Positions 24,813 to 33,934 are shown, counted from the first letter of the stretch. The stretch is DNA of 49,159 nucleotides from Methylobacterium sp. Leaf123 (GCF_001423405.1 NZ_LMNS01000038.1:492753-541911), one strand, 5' to 3'. Notes: generated by a model not told the origin, from the sequence alone. Numbers and translations are program-made.

Positions 24813-25304
24813 TTACAGCTTCGCGTCGGCGAAGCGGCGGAACGCCTCCAGCGTCTCGGCGCTGACATGGTGCTCGATCCCCTCCGCGTCGCGTCGGGCC
24901 GTCTCGGCACTGACGCCCACGGCGCGCAGGAAGCGCTCGACGATACGGTGGCGCTCCCGCGACTGCTCGGCCAGCGCCTGCCCCGCCGGGGTGAGAAACA
25001 CGCCGCGATAGGGCCGCTGCTGCACGAGGCCGTCCTCGGCAAGCCGCTTGAGCATCTTGGCGACCGTCGGCTGGGCCACGCCGAGGCGGGCGGCGATATC
25101 GACCTGCCGCGCCTCGCCGCCATCGCCGATCAGGTCGGCGATCAGCTCGACGTAATCCTCCACCAGTTCGAGACGGCGCGCCTCGCGGGCCTGCCGGAAG
25201 CTCTCGACATGGACCTCCGCGTCGACGAGCGGCACATCCGCGCCCGCCTCGGGTGCCGGCTTCTGCCCCATCTCTCGCCCCATATCTCGCGACGCATCCT
25301 GCAT
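24813..25304 (-). CDS. mntR: Manganese-responsive DtxR-family repressor MntR
   Basis: The product (163 residues from the ATG at 25304) has an N-terminal winged helix-turn-helix: RRLELVEDYVELIADLIGDG, RQVDIAARLGVAQPTVAKML, KRLAEDGLVQQRPYRGVFLT. It continues with the DtxR dimerisation region carrying metal-ligand-type residues (RERHRIVERFLRAVGV and DAEGIEHHVS, with Glu and paired His). The proteobacterial MntR form lacks the C-terminal SH3 domain. It should repress mntH when Mn is sufficient. It is divergent from mntH with an MntR-box-like palindrome between them. The N-terminal start is uncertain; the longer frame reaches 25349. Confidence 0.9.
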   Translation of the reverse strand: MQDASRDMGREMGQKPAPEAGADVPLVDAEVHVESFRQAREARRLELVEDYVELIADLIGDGGEARQVDIAARLGVAQPTVAKMLKRLAEDGLVQQRPYRGVFLTPAGQALAEQSRERHRIVERFLRAVGVSAETARRDAEGIEHHVSAETLEAFRRFADAKL

Positions 25305-25534
25305 GAGGCGGCGGGCTCCTCCATCTCGGGCGCGGCCTGATTGGCCCACGCCTCATTGGGTCGTCAAAGGTCTTCACGAAACACCCGGCGCACGGACCGC
25401 GCCTCAGCAGGAACGATGGAAAGCGCGATCACTCCGCCCGGTGTTTCGAGGAACCCGTGCCGACGTGTTTAACCTAAGCGCCCCATGGCCGGGAACCCGG
25501 CTGGAAGCCCCTTGATCTCAGCTTCGGCGCAGCT

Positions 25535-25552
25535 TTATAGCTCATGCTATAA
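25535..25552. promoter_or_regulatory. MntR-box-like operator between mntR and mntH
   Basis: TTATAGC-TCAT-GCTATAA is a perfect inverted repeat with a four-base spacer. Its core ATAGC-N4-GCTAT matches the enterobacterial MntR box (ATAGC-N4-GCTAT) as I know it. It lies about 110 bases before mntH and 230 bases before mntR, so it probably controls mntH. Confidence 0.75.
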
Positions 25553-25662
25553 GGCCATGCTGTGTGCGGGTGCGAATGCATCGCCCGGCTCTCCTGCGCC
25601 GGTCCGCTCCATCGGAGCGCGGGGCAGGGGCAATCGACACCCCGATGCGAATGGAAGCGGTG

Positions 25663-26997
25663 ATGGATCAGGTTCGGCCGGCACCGCCCCGGCAAGCCCC
25701 TGCGGAACCGAGCCTCGGCGCGCTCAATGGCAGCGTGCCGGTGCGGGCGGGCGGGTCCTGGCTGTGGCGGCTCTTCGCCTTCATCGGGCCGGGCTACATG
25801 ATCTCGGTCGGCTATATGGACCCGGGCAACTGGGCCACCGACATCGCCGGCGGCGCCCAGTTCGGCTACACGCTGCTCTCTGTCATCCTGCTTTCGAACC
25901 TGATGGCGATCGTGCTGCAGGCACTCGCCGCGCGGCTCGGCATCGCCACCGGCCTCGACCTCGCTCAGGCCTGCCGCGAGCGAACCTCGCGGCCCGTGAG
26001 CATTGCGCTCTGGCTGATCTGTGAAGCGGCGATCATCGCCTGCGACCTCGCTGAGGTGATCGGCACGGCCATCGCCCTCAAGCTGCTGTTCGGCATCCCC
26101 CTGACGCTGGGCGCGATCCTCACCGCGCTCGACGTGTTCGTGGTGCTGCTTCTGCTGCGCCGGGGCTTCCGGGCGCTGGAGGCCTTCGTGATCGGCCTCC
26201 TGACGATCATCTTCGTCTGCTTCGGCCTGCAGATCGCGATGGCGGCACCGCCGATCCAGGCGGTTCTCGGCGGCTTCGTGCCCTCGCGGGAGATCGTGAC
26301 CAACCCGGCCGCGCTCTACATCGCCATCGGCATCATCGGCGCGACCGTGATGCCGCACAATCTCTACCTCCACTCCTCGATCGTGCAGACGCGGGCCTAT
26401 CCGCGCACCGATCAGGGCCGGCGCGAGGCCCTGCGCTTCGCCGTCACCGATTCGACGGTGGCGCTGATGCTGGCGCTGTTCGTCAACGCCGCGATCCTGA
26501 TCATGGCCGCCTCCGTGTTCCACGCGGGCGGGCGCACCGATGTCGAGGAGATCGAGCAAGCCTACGAGTTGCTCTCGCCCTTGCTCGGCGTCGGCGTGGC
26601 CTCGACGCTGTTTGCCGTGGCCCTCCTGGCATCCGGCCTCAACTCGACGGTGACCGCGACGCTGGCGGGCCAGATCGTGATGGAGGGCTTCCTGCGGCTG
26701 CGCCTGCCGCCCTTCGCCCGGCGGCTGGTGACGCGGGGCATCGCCATCGTCCCCGTGGTGTTCGTCACCGCCCTCTACGGCGAGCAGGGCACGGCCAGGC
26801 TCCTCGTGCTGAGCCAGGTGGTGCTCTCGATGCAGCTGCCCTTCGCGGTGATCCCGCTGGTGCGCTTCGTCTCCGACCGGCGGCTGATGGGCCCGCTCGT
26901 GATCCCCGGCTGGCTGAAGGGGCTGTCCTGGGTGATCGCCGGCATCATCGTGGCTCTGAACGTGAAGCTGCTGGTCGACACGCTCGCCGGCCTCTGA
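25663..26997 (+). CDS. mntH: NRAMP-family manganese/proton transporter MntH
   Basis: The 444-residue protein has about eleven membrane segments. The NRAMP signatures are present: YMDPGNWATDIAGG in TM1 (Asp and Asn metal ligands in DPGN) and VMPHNLYLHSSIVQ in TM6 (the Ala/Met and MPH region). The start is set at the ATG at 25663, with GGAAG seven bases upstream; in-frame ATGs at 25651 and 25645 are alternatives. It imports Mn(II), and possibly Fe(II), with protons across the inner membrane. The MntR-box-like palindrome upstream fits Mn-dependent repression by the divergent mntR. Confidence 0.95.
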   Translation: MDQVRPAPPRQAPAEPSLGALNGSVPVRAGGSWLWRLFAFIGPGYMISVGYMDPGNWATDIAGGAQFGYTLLSVILLSNLMAIVLQALAARLGIATGLDLAQACRERTSRPVSIALWLICEAAIIACDLAEVIGTAIALKLLFGIPLTLGAILTALDVFVVLLLLRRGFRALEAFVIGLLTIIFVCFGLQIAMAAPPIQAVLGGFVPSREIVTNPAALYIAIGIIGATVMPHNLYLHSSIVQTRAYPRTDQGRREALRFAVTDSTVALMLALFVNAAILIMAASVFHAGGRTDVEEIEQAYELLSPLLGVGVASTLFAVALLASGLNSTVTATLAGQIVMEGFLRLRLPPFARRLVTRGIAIVPVVFVTALYGEQGTARLLVLSQVVLSMQLPFAVIPLVRFVSDRRLMGPLVIPGWLKGLSWVIAGIIVALNVKLLVDTLAGL

Positions 26998-27009
26998 CGC
27001 GACGGCGCC

Positions 27010-27900
27010 TCAGGCGTCGGCCGCACGCAGATGCGCCACGAAATCCTGCGCGAAGGGCGGAAGGCCTGCCAGATCGCGCAGGCAGAGCTTGAGGTCGCGC
27101 GCCGCCCAGGGATCCTCCAGCGGGACGGGCGCGATGCTCATCGTGCGCTTGGCCCGCCGCGCGGTGGTTTCCGGCACGATGCCGAGGCCGACGCCGCATT
27201 CCACGAGGCGGCAGACCGCGTCGAAGCTGCGCAACTGAACCCGCAGCCGCATCGGCCGGCCGATGCGGGAGGCCTTGGCCGCGAGAAAGCGGGTCAGGGC
27301 GCTCGGCCGGTCGAGGCCGACGAGATCGTGCTCCAGCACCTCCGCGAAGCCGAGGCTGTCGCGGCCGGCGAGCGGGTGGCCGGCGGCGACCACCACCACG
27401 AAGCGGTCGTGGCGGAAGGGGAAGGTCTGGAGCGTGCCGGTATCGACGGTGCCCGCGACGATGCCGAGATCGGCCGCCCCGTCGGCCACCATGCCGACGA
27501 TCTCGTCGGAGGTTCGCTCCTCGATATCGACGCTGACCCCGGTGTGCAGGGCGAGATAGGCGGAAAGCGCCTCGGGCAGGAATTCGGTGAGCGCGTTGGT
27601 GTTCGATAGAACCCGGATCTGGCCGACCGCGCCGCCCGCGAACACGGAAAGATCGCCTTGCAGCCGCTCGATCTGGCCCATGATCTCGCGGGCATGGGCC
27701 AGCAGGGTGCGGCCGGCGGGCGTCACCGTCACACCCTGGCGCCCGCGGACGAGAAGTGCCGCGCCAAGCGACGTCTCCATCGCCCGCACCCGCGCCGAGG
27801 CGGCGGCGAGCGCGAGGTTCGCCCGCTCGGCCCCATGAGTGATCGAACCGGCCTCGACGACGTGGCGGAACAGGTTCAGATCGACGAGATCGAAGCGCAT
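27010..27900 (-). CDS. LysR-family transcriptional regulator
   Basis: The 296-residue protein starts MRFDLVDLNLFRHVVEAGSI; the N-terminal winged helix (residues 1-65) has NLALAAASARVRAMETSLGA and the effector domain spans residues 90-290 (LEHDLVGLDRPSALTRFLAA and CRLVECGVGLGIVPETTARR). It is divergent from the SLC13-like permease at 28078, the usual arrangement for a LysR regulator and its target. The gap contains TTGAATTCAA (27907-27916) just before its start, and GAATTG-N10-CAATTC (28039-28060) near the permease start. The inducer is unknown. Its stop is 12 bases from the mntH stop (convergent). Confidence 0.9.
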   Translation of the reverse strand: MRFDLVDLNLFRHVVEAGSITHGAERANLALAAASARVRAMETSLGAALLVRGRQGVTVTPAGRTLLAHAREIMGQIERLQGDLSVFAGGAVGQIRVLSNTNALTEFLPEALSAYLALHTGVSVDIEERTSDEIVGMVADGAADLGIVAGTVDTGTLQTFPFRHDRFVVVVAAGHPLAGRDSLGFAEVLEHDLVGLDRPSALTRFLAAKASRIGRPMRLRVQLRSFDAVCRLVECGVGLGIVPETTARRAKRTMSIAPVPLEDPWAARDLKLCLRDLAGLPPFAQDFVAHLRAADA

Positions 27901-27906
27901 CACAGG

Positions 27907-27916
27907 TTGAATTCAA
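27907..27916. promoter_or_regulatory. Palindrome at the LysR gene start
   Basis: TTGAATTCAA is a perfect 10-bp palindrome 7-16 bases before the LysR ATG, where an autoregulatory site would be expected. Confidence 0.35.
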
Positions 27917-28038
27917 CAAGGCGCTCTGCCCCGCCGCATTCGCGCGGGTTGGAGCGAGGAAGGGTCATAAAGCCTATCACAAGAGCGTGAGCCGGGCATC
28001 AGCCTTCGCGAGCGGCGAAGGCACCCACCACGAAAGCC

Positions 28039-28060
28039 GAATTGCGAACGCTTCCAATTC
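28039..28060. promoter_or_regulatory. Candidate LysR-binding inverted repeat before the permease
   Basis: GAATTG-N10-CAATTC lies 18 bases before the permease ATG. LysR boxes are usually T-N11-A with partial dyad symmetry, so this fits loosely. Confidence 0.35.
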
Positions 28061-28077
28061 GCGTTTGAAGCGCACTC

Positions 28078-29403
28078 ATGAGCGCGGCAACCGCCAGCAT
28101 TTTCGGGGGACAGGGCACGGTCGTCGCGGCCGGGGGCCTGCTCGTGCTGTGCATGGGGCTGTGGGCGACCGGGCTCGTGGCCGAGATCGTCACGGCGCTG
28201 ATGTTCTTCGCGCTGGCGATGCTGCTCAAGCTCGCCCCGGCGCAGACGGTGTTTTCCGGCTTTGCCTCCTCCGCCTTCTGGCTGGTGACGAGCGGCATGG
28301 TGGTCGGGCTCGCCATGAACCGGACAGGGCTGGGCGACCGGCTCGCGCGCAGGCTGGCGGCGCGGCTGCCGGCCTCCTATCCGGGATTCATCGCCGGGCT
28401 CGTTGCCTTCTCCTTCGCGCTGGCCTTCGTGATGCCGTCCAATCTCGGCCGCATCGCCCTGATGGTGCCCGTGGTGATCGCCCTGTGCGACGCCTTCGGG
28501 TTGGAGGCCGGGCGACCGGGCCGGACGGGAGCGCTGCTCGCCTTCGGGATCGCCACGCCGATGCTCTCGGCGGCGATCCTGCCCGCCAACGTGCCGAACC
28601 TCGTCATGGCCGGCACCGCCGAGACGCTGTTTGATATCCATCTCAGCTATCTGCCGTATCTCTTTCTGCATGCTCCGGTTCTCGGCCTCGTCAAGGGCGC
28701 GCTGCTCGTCGCCTGCACGATCCTGATCTTTCCTGATCGCCTCGACGGGACGCGGCCCGAACTGCCGCCGCTGCCGCCGTTATCGGCCGAGGAGCGGCGC
28801 CTCTCGGTGATCCTTGCCGTGATGCTGGCGCTCTGGCTGAGCGACGGCTGGCACGGCATCCCGCCGGCCTGGATCGGGCTCGCCGCCGCGGTGATCTGCC
28901 TGCTGCCGGGCGTCGGCGTCCTGTCCTCGGCGAGTTTCGGTGAGATCCCGCTGCGGACCTGCTTCTACGTCGCCGCCCTGTTCGGGCTGACGGCGGTGGT
29001 CAACGAGACCGGGCTCGGGGCCGATCTCGGCCATGCGCTCCTCGCGGTCGCCCCGCTGGAGCCGGGCGCGCCCGCCCAGAACTTCGCGACCCTGACCGGC
29101 CTGTCGATCGGCTTCCTGTTCACCGCCACCGCCAACGGCGCGCCGGCCCTCTACACGGCGCTGGCGGAGGAGTTCGCGCGGGCCAGCGGCTTCGACCTGA
29201 TGAGCGTGCTGATGGTGCAGGTGGTCGGCTACTCGACGCTGTTCCTGCCCTATCAGGCGCCGCCCATCATCATGACGATGGATCTCGGCCGCCTGTCCCT
29301 GGCCAACGCGACCAAGCTCACCCTCGCCACGGGCGTCGCCTCGCTCATCGTTGCGACCCCTCTTGCCTATTTCTGGTTCAGGCTGACCGGGAGACTGGCA
29401 TGA
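28078..29403 (+). CDS. SLC13/DASS-like permease
   Basis: The 441-residue protein has about 11 to 12 membrane segments. Family-like features are the first inverted-repeat half (LAFVMPSNLGRIALMVPVVI, ILPANVPNLVMAGTAETLFD) and the second (FLFTATANGAPALYTALAEE, LPYQAPPIIMTM), which correspond to the substrate/ion motifs of divalent anion:sodium symporters, although the classic SNT motif is degenerate (PSN, TAN). The likely substrate is a dicarboxylate or similar anion, imported across the inner membrane. It is divergent from a LysR regulator that probably controls it, and it precedes the sdh operon (which metabolises succinate) by 127 bases, a suggestive neighbourhood. Confidence 0.75.
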   Translation: MSAATASIFGGQGTVVAAGGLLVLCMGLWATGLVAEIVTALMFFALAMLLKLAPAQTVFSGFASSAFWLVTSGMVVGLAMNRTGLGDRLARRLAARLPASYPGFIAGLVAFSFALAFVMPSNLGRIALMVPVVIALCDAFGLEAGRPGRTGALLAFGIATPMLSAAILPANVPNLVMAGTAETLFDIHLSYLPYLFLHAPVLGLVKGALLVACTILIFPDRLDGTRPELPPLPPLSAEERRLSVILAVMLALWLSDGWHGIPPAWIGLAAAVICLLPGVGVLSSASFGEIPLRTCFYVAALFGLTAVVNETGLGADLGHALLAVAPLEPGAPAQNFATLTGLSIGFLFTATANGAPALYTALAEEFARASGFDLMSVLMVQVVGYSTLFLPYQAPPIIMTMDLGRLSLANATKLTLATGVASLIVATPLAYFWFRLTGRLA

Positions 29404-29530
29404 GACAGATCCGCGCGATCGTCAGCTTGACCAATGCTGCACCGCAGCACCGGCATTGCCGGCCAGAGCCGAGCGCCCTAACCCTTCCCTGGAATTTATC
29501 CAGTCTTCGACGCGAGGATCGTGAGCCGCG

Positions 29531-29932
29531 ATGAACCCAACCGTCAGACCTACGGTCGCCCAGCCGCTCTCACCCCATCTCCAGATCTACCGCTGGACAT
29601 GGACCATGGCGATGTCGGTGTTCCACCGCGTCACCGGCACGGCGCTCTATGGCGGCACCTTCCTCGTCGCGGTGTGGCTGGTGGCGCTCGCCTCCGGTCC
29701 GCGCGCCTACGACACGGTGGCGTGGTTCTTCGGTTCGTGGGCCGGGCGCGCCATCCTGTTCGCCTATACCTGGGTGCTGCTGCACCACATGCTCGGCGGC
29801 CTTCGCCACTTCATCTGGGATGCGGGCTACGGCTTCGACCGCGACCGTCGCCTGGCGCTCGCCCGCGCCACGCTGATCGGCTCCATCACCCTGACCATCG
29901 TGATCTGGGCGATCGCCCTGCTCGTGCGCTGA
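29531..29932 (+). CDS. sdhC: Succinate dehydrogenase cytochrome b556 subunit SdhC
   Basis: The 133-residue membrane subunit starts MNPTVRPTVAQPLSPHLQIY (the RPLSPHLQIY signature) and has three membrane segments. WVLLHHMLGGLRHFIWD contains the haem b ligand region. It anchors the complex and binds haem and ubiquinone together with SdhD in the inner membrane. First gene of sdhCDA-x-B; sdhD starts nine bases after it. Confidence 0.97.
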   Translation: MNPTVRPTVAQPLSPHLQIYRWTWTMAMSVFHRVTGTALYGGTFLVAVWLVALASGPRAYDTVAWFFGSWAGRAILFAYTWVLLHHMLGGLRHFIWDAGYGFDRDRRLALARATLIGSITLTIVIWAIALLVR

Positions 29933-29940
29933 GGCTCGCC

Positions 29941-30360
29941 ATGTCCCAGGTCGACAATCGCCAGAACACCGCGCTCTCCATGCGCACGCCCCGCGCCCGG
30001 GTGAAGGGCCTCGGCGCTTCGGGCCACGGCGCCGGCCATTTCTGGCTGCAGCGCCTGACCGGCGCCTCGAACGCGCTCCTGATGCTCGCCTTCGTGGTCA
30101 TCATCGCGCTGATGGCCGGGCGGACCTATCCGCAGGCGGTCGCGCTGGTGTCGCACCCGCTCGTTGCGATCATCCTGATCCTGGCCGTGGTGTCGGTGAC
30201 GATCCACATGCGTCTCGGCATGCAGACGGTCATCGAGGACTACGTGCACAGCCACGGCCTCAAGTTCGCGGCGCTCATCGCCAACACCTTCTACGCGGTC
30301 GCAGTGGCCGCCGCCTGCCTCTACGCGATCCTCCGCGTGAGCCTGGGCGGCCTCGCCTGA
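29941..30360 (+). CDS. sdhD: Succinate dehydrogenase membrane anchor SdhD
   Basis: The 139-residue subunit begins MSQVDNRQNTALSMRTPRAR and has the alphaproteobacterial RVKGLGASGHGAGHFWLQR motif before TM1. It has three membrane segments; HMRLGMQTVIEDYVH near TM2-TM3 holds the quinone and haem-pocket residues (His, Arg, Asp-Tyr). The start at 29941 follows the sdhC stop closely. The longer upstream frame is rejected because it overlaps sdhC. Confidence 0.97.
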   Translation: MSQVDNRQNTALSMRTPRARVKGLGASGHGAGHFWLQRLTGASNALLMLAFVVIIALMAGRTYPQAVALVSHPLVAIILILAVVSVTIHMRLGMQTVIEDYVHSHGLKFAALIANTFYAVAVAAACLYAILRVSLGGLA

Positions 30361-30389
30361 TCGTCGTCACGGAACCAAGGATTCACGCC

Positions 30390-32207
30390 ATGGCCTCCAA
30401 CGGAATGAACGGCGGCGCGCCCGCCTACGCCATCATCGACCACACCTTCGACGTGGTGATCGTCGGCGCCGGCGGCGCGGGTCTGCGCGCCACGGTCGGC
30501 TGCTCCCAGGCTGGCCTGCGCACCGCCTGCATCACCAAGGTGTTCCCGACCCGCTCGCACACCGTGGCGGCGCAGGGCGGCATCTCCGCTTCGCTCGGCA
30601 ATATGGGCCCGGACGACTGGCGCTGGCACATGTACGACACCGTGAAGGGGTCGGACTGGCTCGGCGACCAGGACGCGATCGAGTACCTCGTGCGCAACGC
30701 CCCCGCCGCCGTCTACGAGCTGGAGCACTGGGGTGTGCCCTTCTCGCGTACGGACGAGGGCAAGATCTACCAGCGGCCCTTCGGCGGCATGACCACGGAT
30801 TACGGCAAGGGCACCGCCCAGCGCACCTGCGCCGCGGCCGACCGCACCGGCCACGCCATGCTCCACACGCTCTACGGGCAGGCGGTGAAGAACAAGACCC
30901 AGTTCTTCATCGAGTACTTCGCCCTCGACCTGATCATGGACGAGGACGGCCGCTGCCGCGGCGTGTTGGCGATCGATCAGGCCACCGGCGAGATCCACCG
31001 CTTCCGCGCCCAGCAGACCATCCTCGCCACCGGCGGCTACGGCCGCGCCTACTTCTCGGCGACCTCGGCCCATACCTGCACCGGTGACGGCAACGCCATG
31101 GTGCTGCGCGCCGGCCTGCCGCTGCAGGACATGGAGTTCGTGCAGTTCCACCCCACCGGCATCTACGGCGCCGGCTGCCTCATCACGGAAGGCGCCCGCG
31201 GCGAGGGCGGCTACCTCACGAACTCGGAGGGTGAGCGCTTCATGGAGCGCTACGCGCCGTCGGCCAAGGATCTCGCCTCCCGCGACGTGGTCTCACGCTC
31301 GATGACCATGGAGATCCGCGACGGGCGCGGCGTCGGCAAGGAAGGCGACCACATCTTCCTGCATCTCGACCATCTCGACCCGAAGATCCTGCACGAGCGC
31401 CTACCGGGCATCTCGGAATCGGCAAAAATCTTCGCGGGCGTGGACGTGACCAAGGAGCCGATCCCGGTCCTGCCGACGGTCCACTACAACATGGGCGGCA
31501 TCCCGACGAACTTCCACGGCGAGGTGCTGACCCTCAAGAACGGCAACCCCGACACGGTCGTGCCCGGCCTGATGGCGCTGGGCGAGGCCGCCTGCGTCTC
31601 GGTGCACGGCGCCAACCGCCTCGGCTCGAACTCGCTGATCGACCTCGTGGTGTTCGGCCGCGCCGCCGGCCTGCGCTGCGCCGACATCGTCGAGCCCGAT
31701 GCCCGCCAGCCGGAACTGCCGAAGGGCTCGGCCGACAAGGCGCTCGCGCGCCTCGACCGCTTCCGCTACGCCGACGGCGGCACCCCGACCGCGCAATTGC
31801 GCGACCGGATGCAGCGGACGATGCAGAACAACTGCGCCGTCTTCCGCACCGGCGAGGTGCTGGAGGAGGGCAAGGGCCTGATCCACGAGGTCTGGCGCGG
31901 CGTCTCCGACATCGCGATCACCGACCGTTCGCTGGTGTGGAACACCGATCTGCTCGAGACCCTGGAATTCGACAACCTGATCGGTCAGGCGGTCGTGACC
32001 ATGGAATCGGCGGTCAACCGCAAGGAAAGCCGCGGCGCGCATGCCCGTGAGGACTTCCCCGACCGCGATGACAAGGAATGGATGAAGCACACGCTCGCGT
32101 GGCTCGACCAATCCAAGCACGGCGTCGAGATCGATTACCGCCCGGTCCACACCTACACGATGTCGAACGACATCCAGTACATCGAGCCGAAGGCACGGGT
32201 GTACTGA
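30390..32207 (+). CDS. sdhA: Succinate dehydrogenase flavoprotein subunit SdhA
   Basis: The 605-residue subunit has an FAD-binding VVIVGAGGAGLRAT (residues 22-35), the covalent FAD histidine at His57 in RSHTVAAQGG, substrate-binding residues in HPTGIYGAGCLITEGARGEG, and HGANRLGSNSLIDLVVFGRA near residue 410. It oxidises succinate to fumarate in the TCA cycle on the cytoplasmic face and passes electrons to SdhB. Its stop overlaps the next ATG as TGATG. Length is as expected for the family (about 600). Confidence 0.98.
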   Translation: MASNGMNGGAPAYAIIDHTFDVVIVGAGGAGLRATVGCSQAGLRTACITKVFPTRSHTVAAQGGISASLGNMGPDDWRWHMYDTVKGSDWLGDQDAIEYLVRNAPAAVYELEHWGVPFSRTDEGKIYQRPFGGMTTDYGKGTAQRTCAAADRTGHAMLHTLYGQAVKNKTQFFIEYFALDLIMDEDGRCRGVLAIDQATGEIHRFRAQQTILATGGYGRAYFSATSAHTCTGDGNAMVLRAGLPLQDMEFVQFHPTGIYGAGCLITEGARGEGGYLTNSEGERFMERYAPSAKDLASRDVVSRSMTMEIRDGRGVGKEGDHIFLHLDHLDPKILHERLPGISESAKIFAGVDVTKEPIPVLPTVHYNMGGIPTNFHGEVLTLKNGNPDTVVPGLMALGEAACVSVHGANRLGSNSLIDLVVFGRAAGLRCADIVEPDARQPELPKGSADKALARLDRFRYADGGTPTAQLRDRMQRTMQNNCAVFRTGEVLEEGKGLIHEVWRGVSDIAITDRSLVWNTDLLETLEFDNLIGQAVVTMESAVNRKESRGAHAREDFPDRDDKEWMKHTLAWLDQSKHGVEIDYRPVHTYTMSNDIQYIEPKARVY

Positions 32208-32812
32208 TGCAGCCCGCGGCGCCGTCGGTCGAGCGGGGAGGGGCGGGGACGATGATCCCGGCCCCGCGTCGCCTCGTGCAGGCCGTCCTGTTCGCCGCGG
32301 CGGGGTTGCTGCTGATCGTGTCGGCCACGGCGCGGGGACCGGATTTCGACTTCCCGGCCGAGGTCGCCGGGTTCAGTCGCGGCCCCCGCACGGATTACGA
32401 GGCTCGGGCACCGGGCCTCGGCTACTCCGTCGTCTACACGAACGAGCGCTGGAAGGCGGACGTCTACGTCTACGATGCTGGTGTGGCGAACATCCCCGAC
32501 GGGCCGTCCTCACCGGCGGTCACCGGGCAGCTCGCGCAGGCGGCCAGCGACGTCAGGACGGCGGTGGCGCAGGGCATCTACCGTGGCAGCGAGGATCGCG
32601 GCGCGGTGCGCCTGCCGGGGGAAGCGGGCGCCAAGTTCACCTGCCGCGCCTTCGCCATCGACCACCCGGCCCTCGGCCCCACCGAGAGCCTGCTCTGCCT
32701 CACCGGTCTGCGCGGCCAATTCGTGAAGTTCCGCCTGTCCGGCCCGACCGCGAAGCAAGCTCCGAAGGCGGAAGCCGAGCAGTTCATGACCGGCTGGCTC
32801 GACCGGCAATAG
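32207..32812 (+). CDS. Unknown exported/membrane-anchored protein inside the sdh operon
   Basis: The ATG at 32207 overlaps the sdhA stop (TGATG); an ATG at 32252 (MIPAPRRLVQ) is also possible and would leave a cleaner signal sequence. The product (201 residues) has one hydrophobic segment (LVQAVLFAAAGLLLIVSATA) and then a soluble part with YEARAPGLGYSVVYTNERWK, FTCRAFAIDHPALGPTESLL and EAEQFMTGWLDRQ. Two cysteines are present. It lies between sdhA and sdhB on the same strand, 55 bases before sdhB, so it is co-transcribed. It may be a periplasmic protein, an accessory or an unrelated insertion; no known SDH assembly factor (SdhE, SdhAF) matches. Confidence 0.75.
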   Translation: MQPAAPSVERGGAGTMIPAPRRLVQAVLFAAAGLLLIVSATARGPDFDFPAEVAGFSRGPRTDYEARAPGLGYSVVYTNERWKADVYVYDAGVANIPDGPSSPAVTGQLAQAASDVRTAVAQGIYRGSEDRGAVRLPGEAGAKFTCRAFAIDHPALGPTESLLCLTGLRGQFVKFRLSGPTAKQAPKAEAEQFMTGWLDRQ

Positions 32813-32867
32813 GATTTTCGCAACTCGGAGCGCGCCGCAAGGCCGCCGCACCTCAGAGGCACAGGAC

Positions 32868-33692
32868 ATGGCCCAGTTCAATCTTCCCAAGAACTCCCAG
32901 GTCACCGAAGGCAAGACCTGGCCGGCGCCGGACGGGGCAAAGAACCTCCAGACGTTCCGGATCTATCGCTGGAACCCGGATGACGGGAAGAACCCGCGCA
33001 TCGACACCTACAAGGTCGATCGCGACGATTGCGGCCCGATGGTCCTCGACGCCCTGCTGTGGATCAAGAACAAGGTCGATCCGACGCTGGTCTTCCGCCG
33101 CTCCTGCCGCGAGGGCATCTGCGGCTCCTGCGCCATGAACATTGAGGGCCAGAACGCGCTCGCCTGCACCATGGGCATCGACGAGTGCAAGAGCCCCGAC
33201 AACGCCCTGCCGTTCCTGACCCGCAAGGACAAGGACGGGGCGGTGAAGATCTATCCGCTGCCGCACATGCCGGTCCTGAAGGACCTCGTGCCGGATCTGA
33301 CCAACTTCTACGCCCAGCACGCATCGATCGAGCCCTGGCTTCAGACCGAGACGCCCGCGCCCGAGAAGGAGTGGAAGCAGACGCCCGAGGACCGCGCCCG
33401 GCTCGACGGCCTGTACGAGTGCATCCTGTGCGCCTGCTGCACCACGAGCTGCCCGAGCTACTGGTGGAACGGCGACAAGTTCCTCGGTCCGGCAGCCCTG
33501 CTCCAGGCCTATCGCTGGCTGATCGACAGCCGCGACGAGAATACCGGTGAGCGCCTCGACGGGCTGCATGATCCGTTCCGGCTCTACCGCTGCCACACGA
33601 TCATGAACTGCGCCAACACCTGCCCGAAGAATCTCAATCCGGCCAAGGCGATCGCCGAGATCAAGAAGATGATGGTCGAGCGCGAAGTCTGA
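32868..33692 (+). CDS. sdhB: Succinate dehydrogenase iron-sulfur subunit SdhB
   Basis: The 274-residue subunit contains all three cluster motifs: SCREGICGSCAMNIEGQNAL and ACT for [2Fe-2S], CILCACCTTSCPSYWWNG for [4Fe-4S], and CHTIMNCANTCPKNLNPAKA for [3Fe-4S]. It carries electrons from the SdhA flavin to ubiquinone at SdhC/SdhD. Its length is normal. The operon ends here with a strong hairpin at 33728-33760. Confidence 0.98.
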   Translation: MAQFNLPKNSQVTEGKTWPAPDGAKNLQTFRIYRWNPDDGKNPRIDTYKVDRDDCGPMVLDALLWIKNKVDPTLVFRRSCREGICGSCAMNIEGQNALACTMGIDECKSPDNALPFLTRKDKDGAVKIYPLPHMPVLKDLVPDLTNFYAQHASIEPWLQTETPAPEKEWKQTPEDRARLDGLYECILCACCTTSCPSYWWNGDKFLGPAALLQAYRWLIDSRDENTGERLDGLHDPFRLYRCHTIMNCANTCPKNLNPAKAIAEIKKMMVEREV

Positions 33693-33727
33693 TTTCTTCG
33701 CCGCAGGACAACCACCGAGACGATGCT

Positions 33728-33766
33728 CGAGAGCCGCGCCCGATCCAGGCGCGGCTCTCGCCGTTT
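33728..33766 (+). terminator. Terminator of the sdh operon
   Basis: CGAGAGCCGCGCC (33728-33740), loop CGATCCA, GGCGCGGCTCTCG (33748-33760): a perfect 13-bp stem followed by CCGTTT, 35 bases after the sdhB stop. Confidence 0.85.
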
Positions 33767-33934
33767 CGGCACGCCAGGGGCGGGGCTCCTCGACTGAGGC
33801 AGGGCCGCCACACCGCCGCAAAAACCTGGGCGTGTACGGCTTTTCCCGGCCTCGGCATGCAGCCTGCCTTGCCGCAAGCGCATTTGGCCCTGAGGGCAAG
33901 CGCGACCGTTGCGTGTTTGTGTGGGGGGTCTTTG

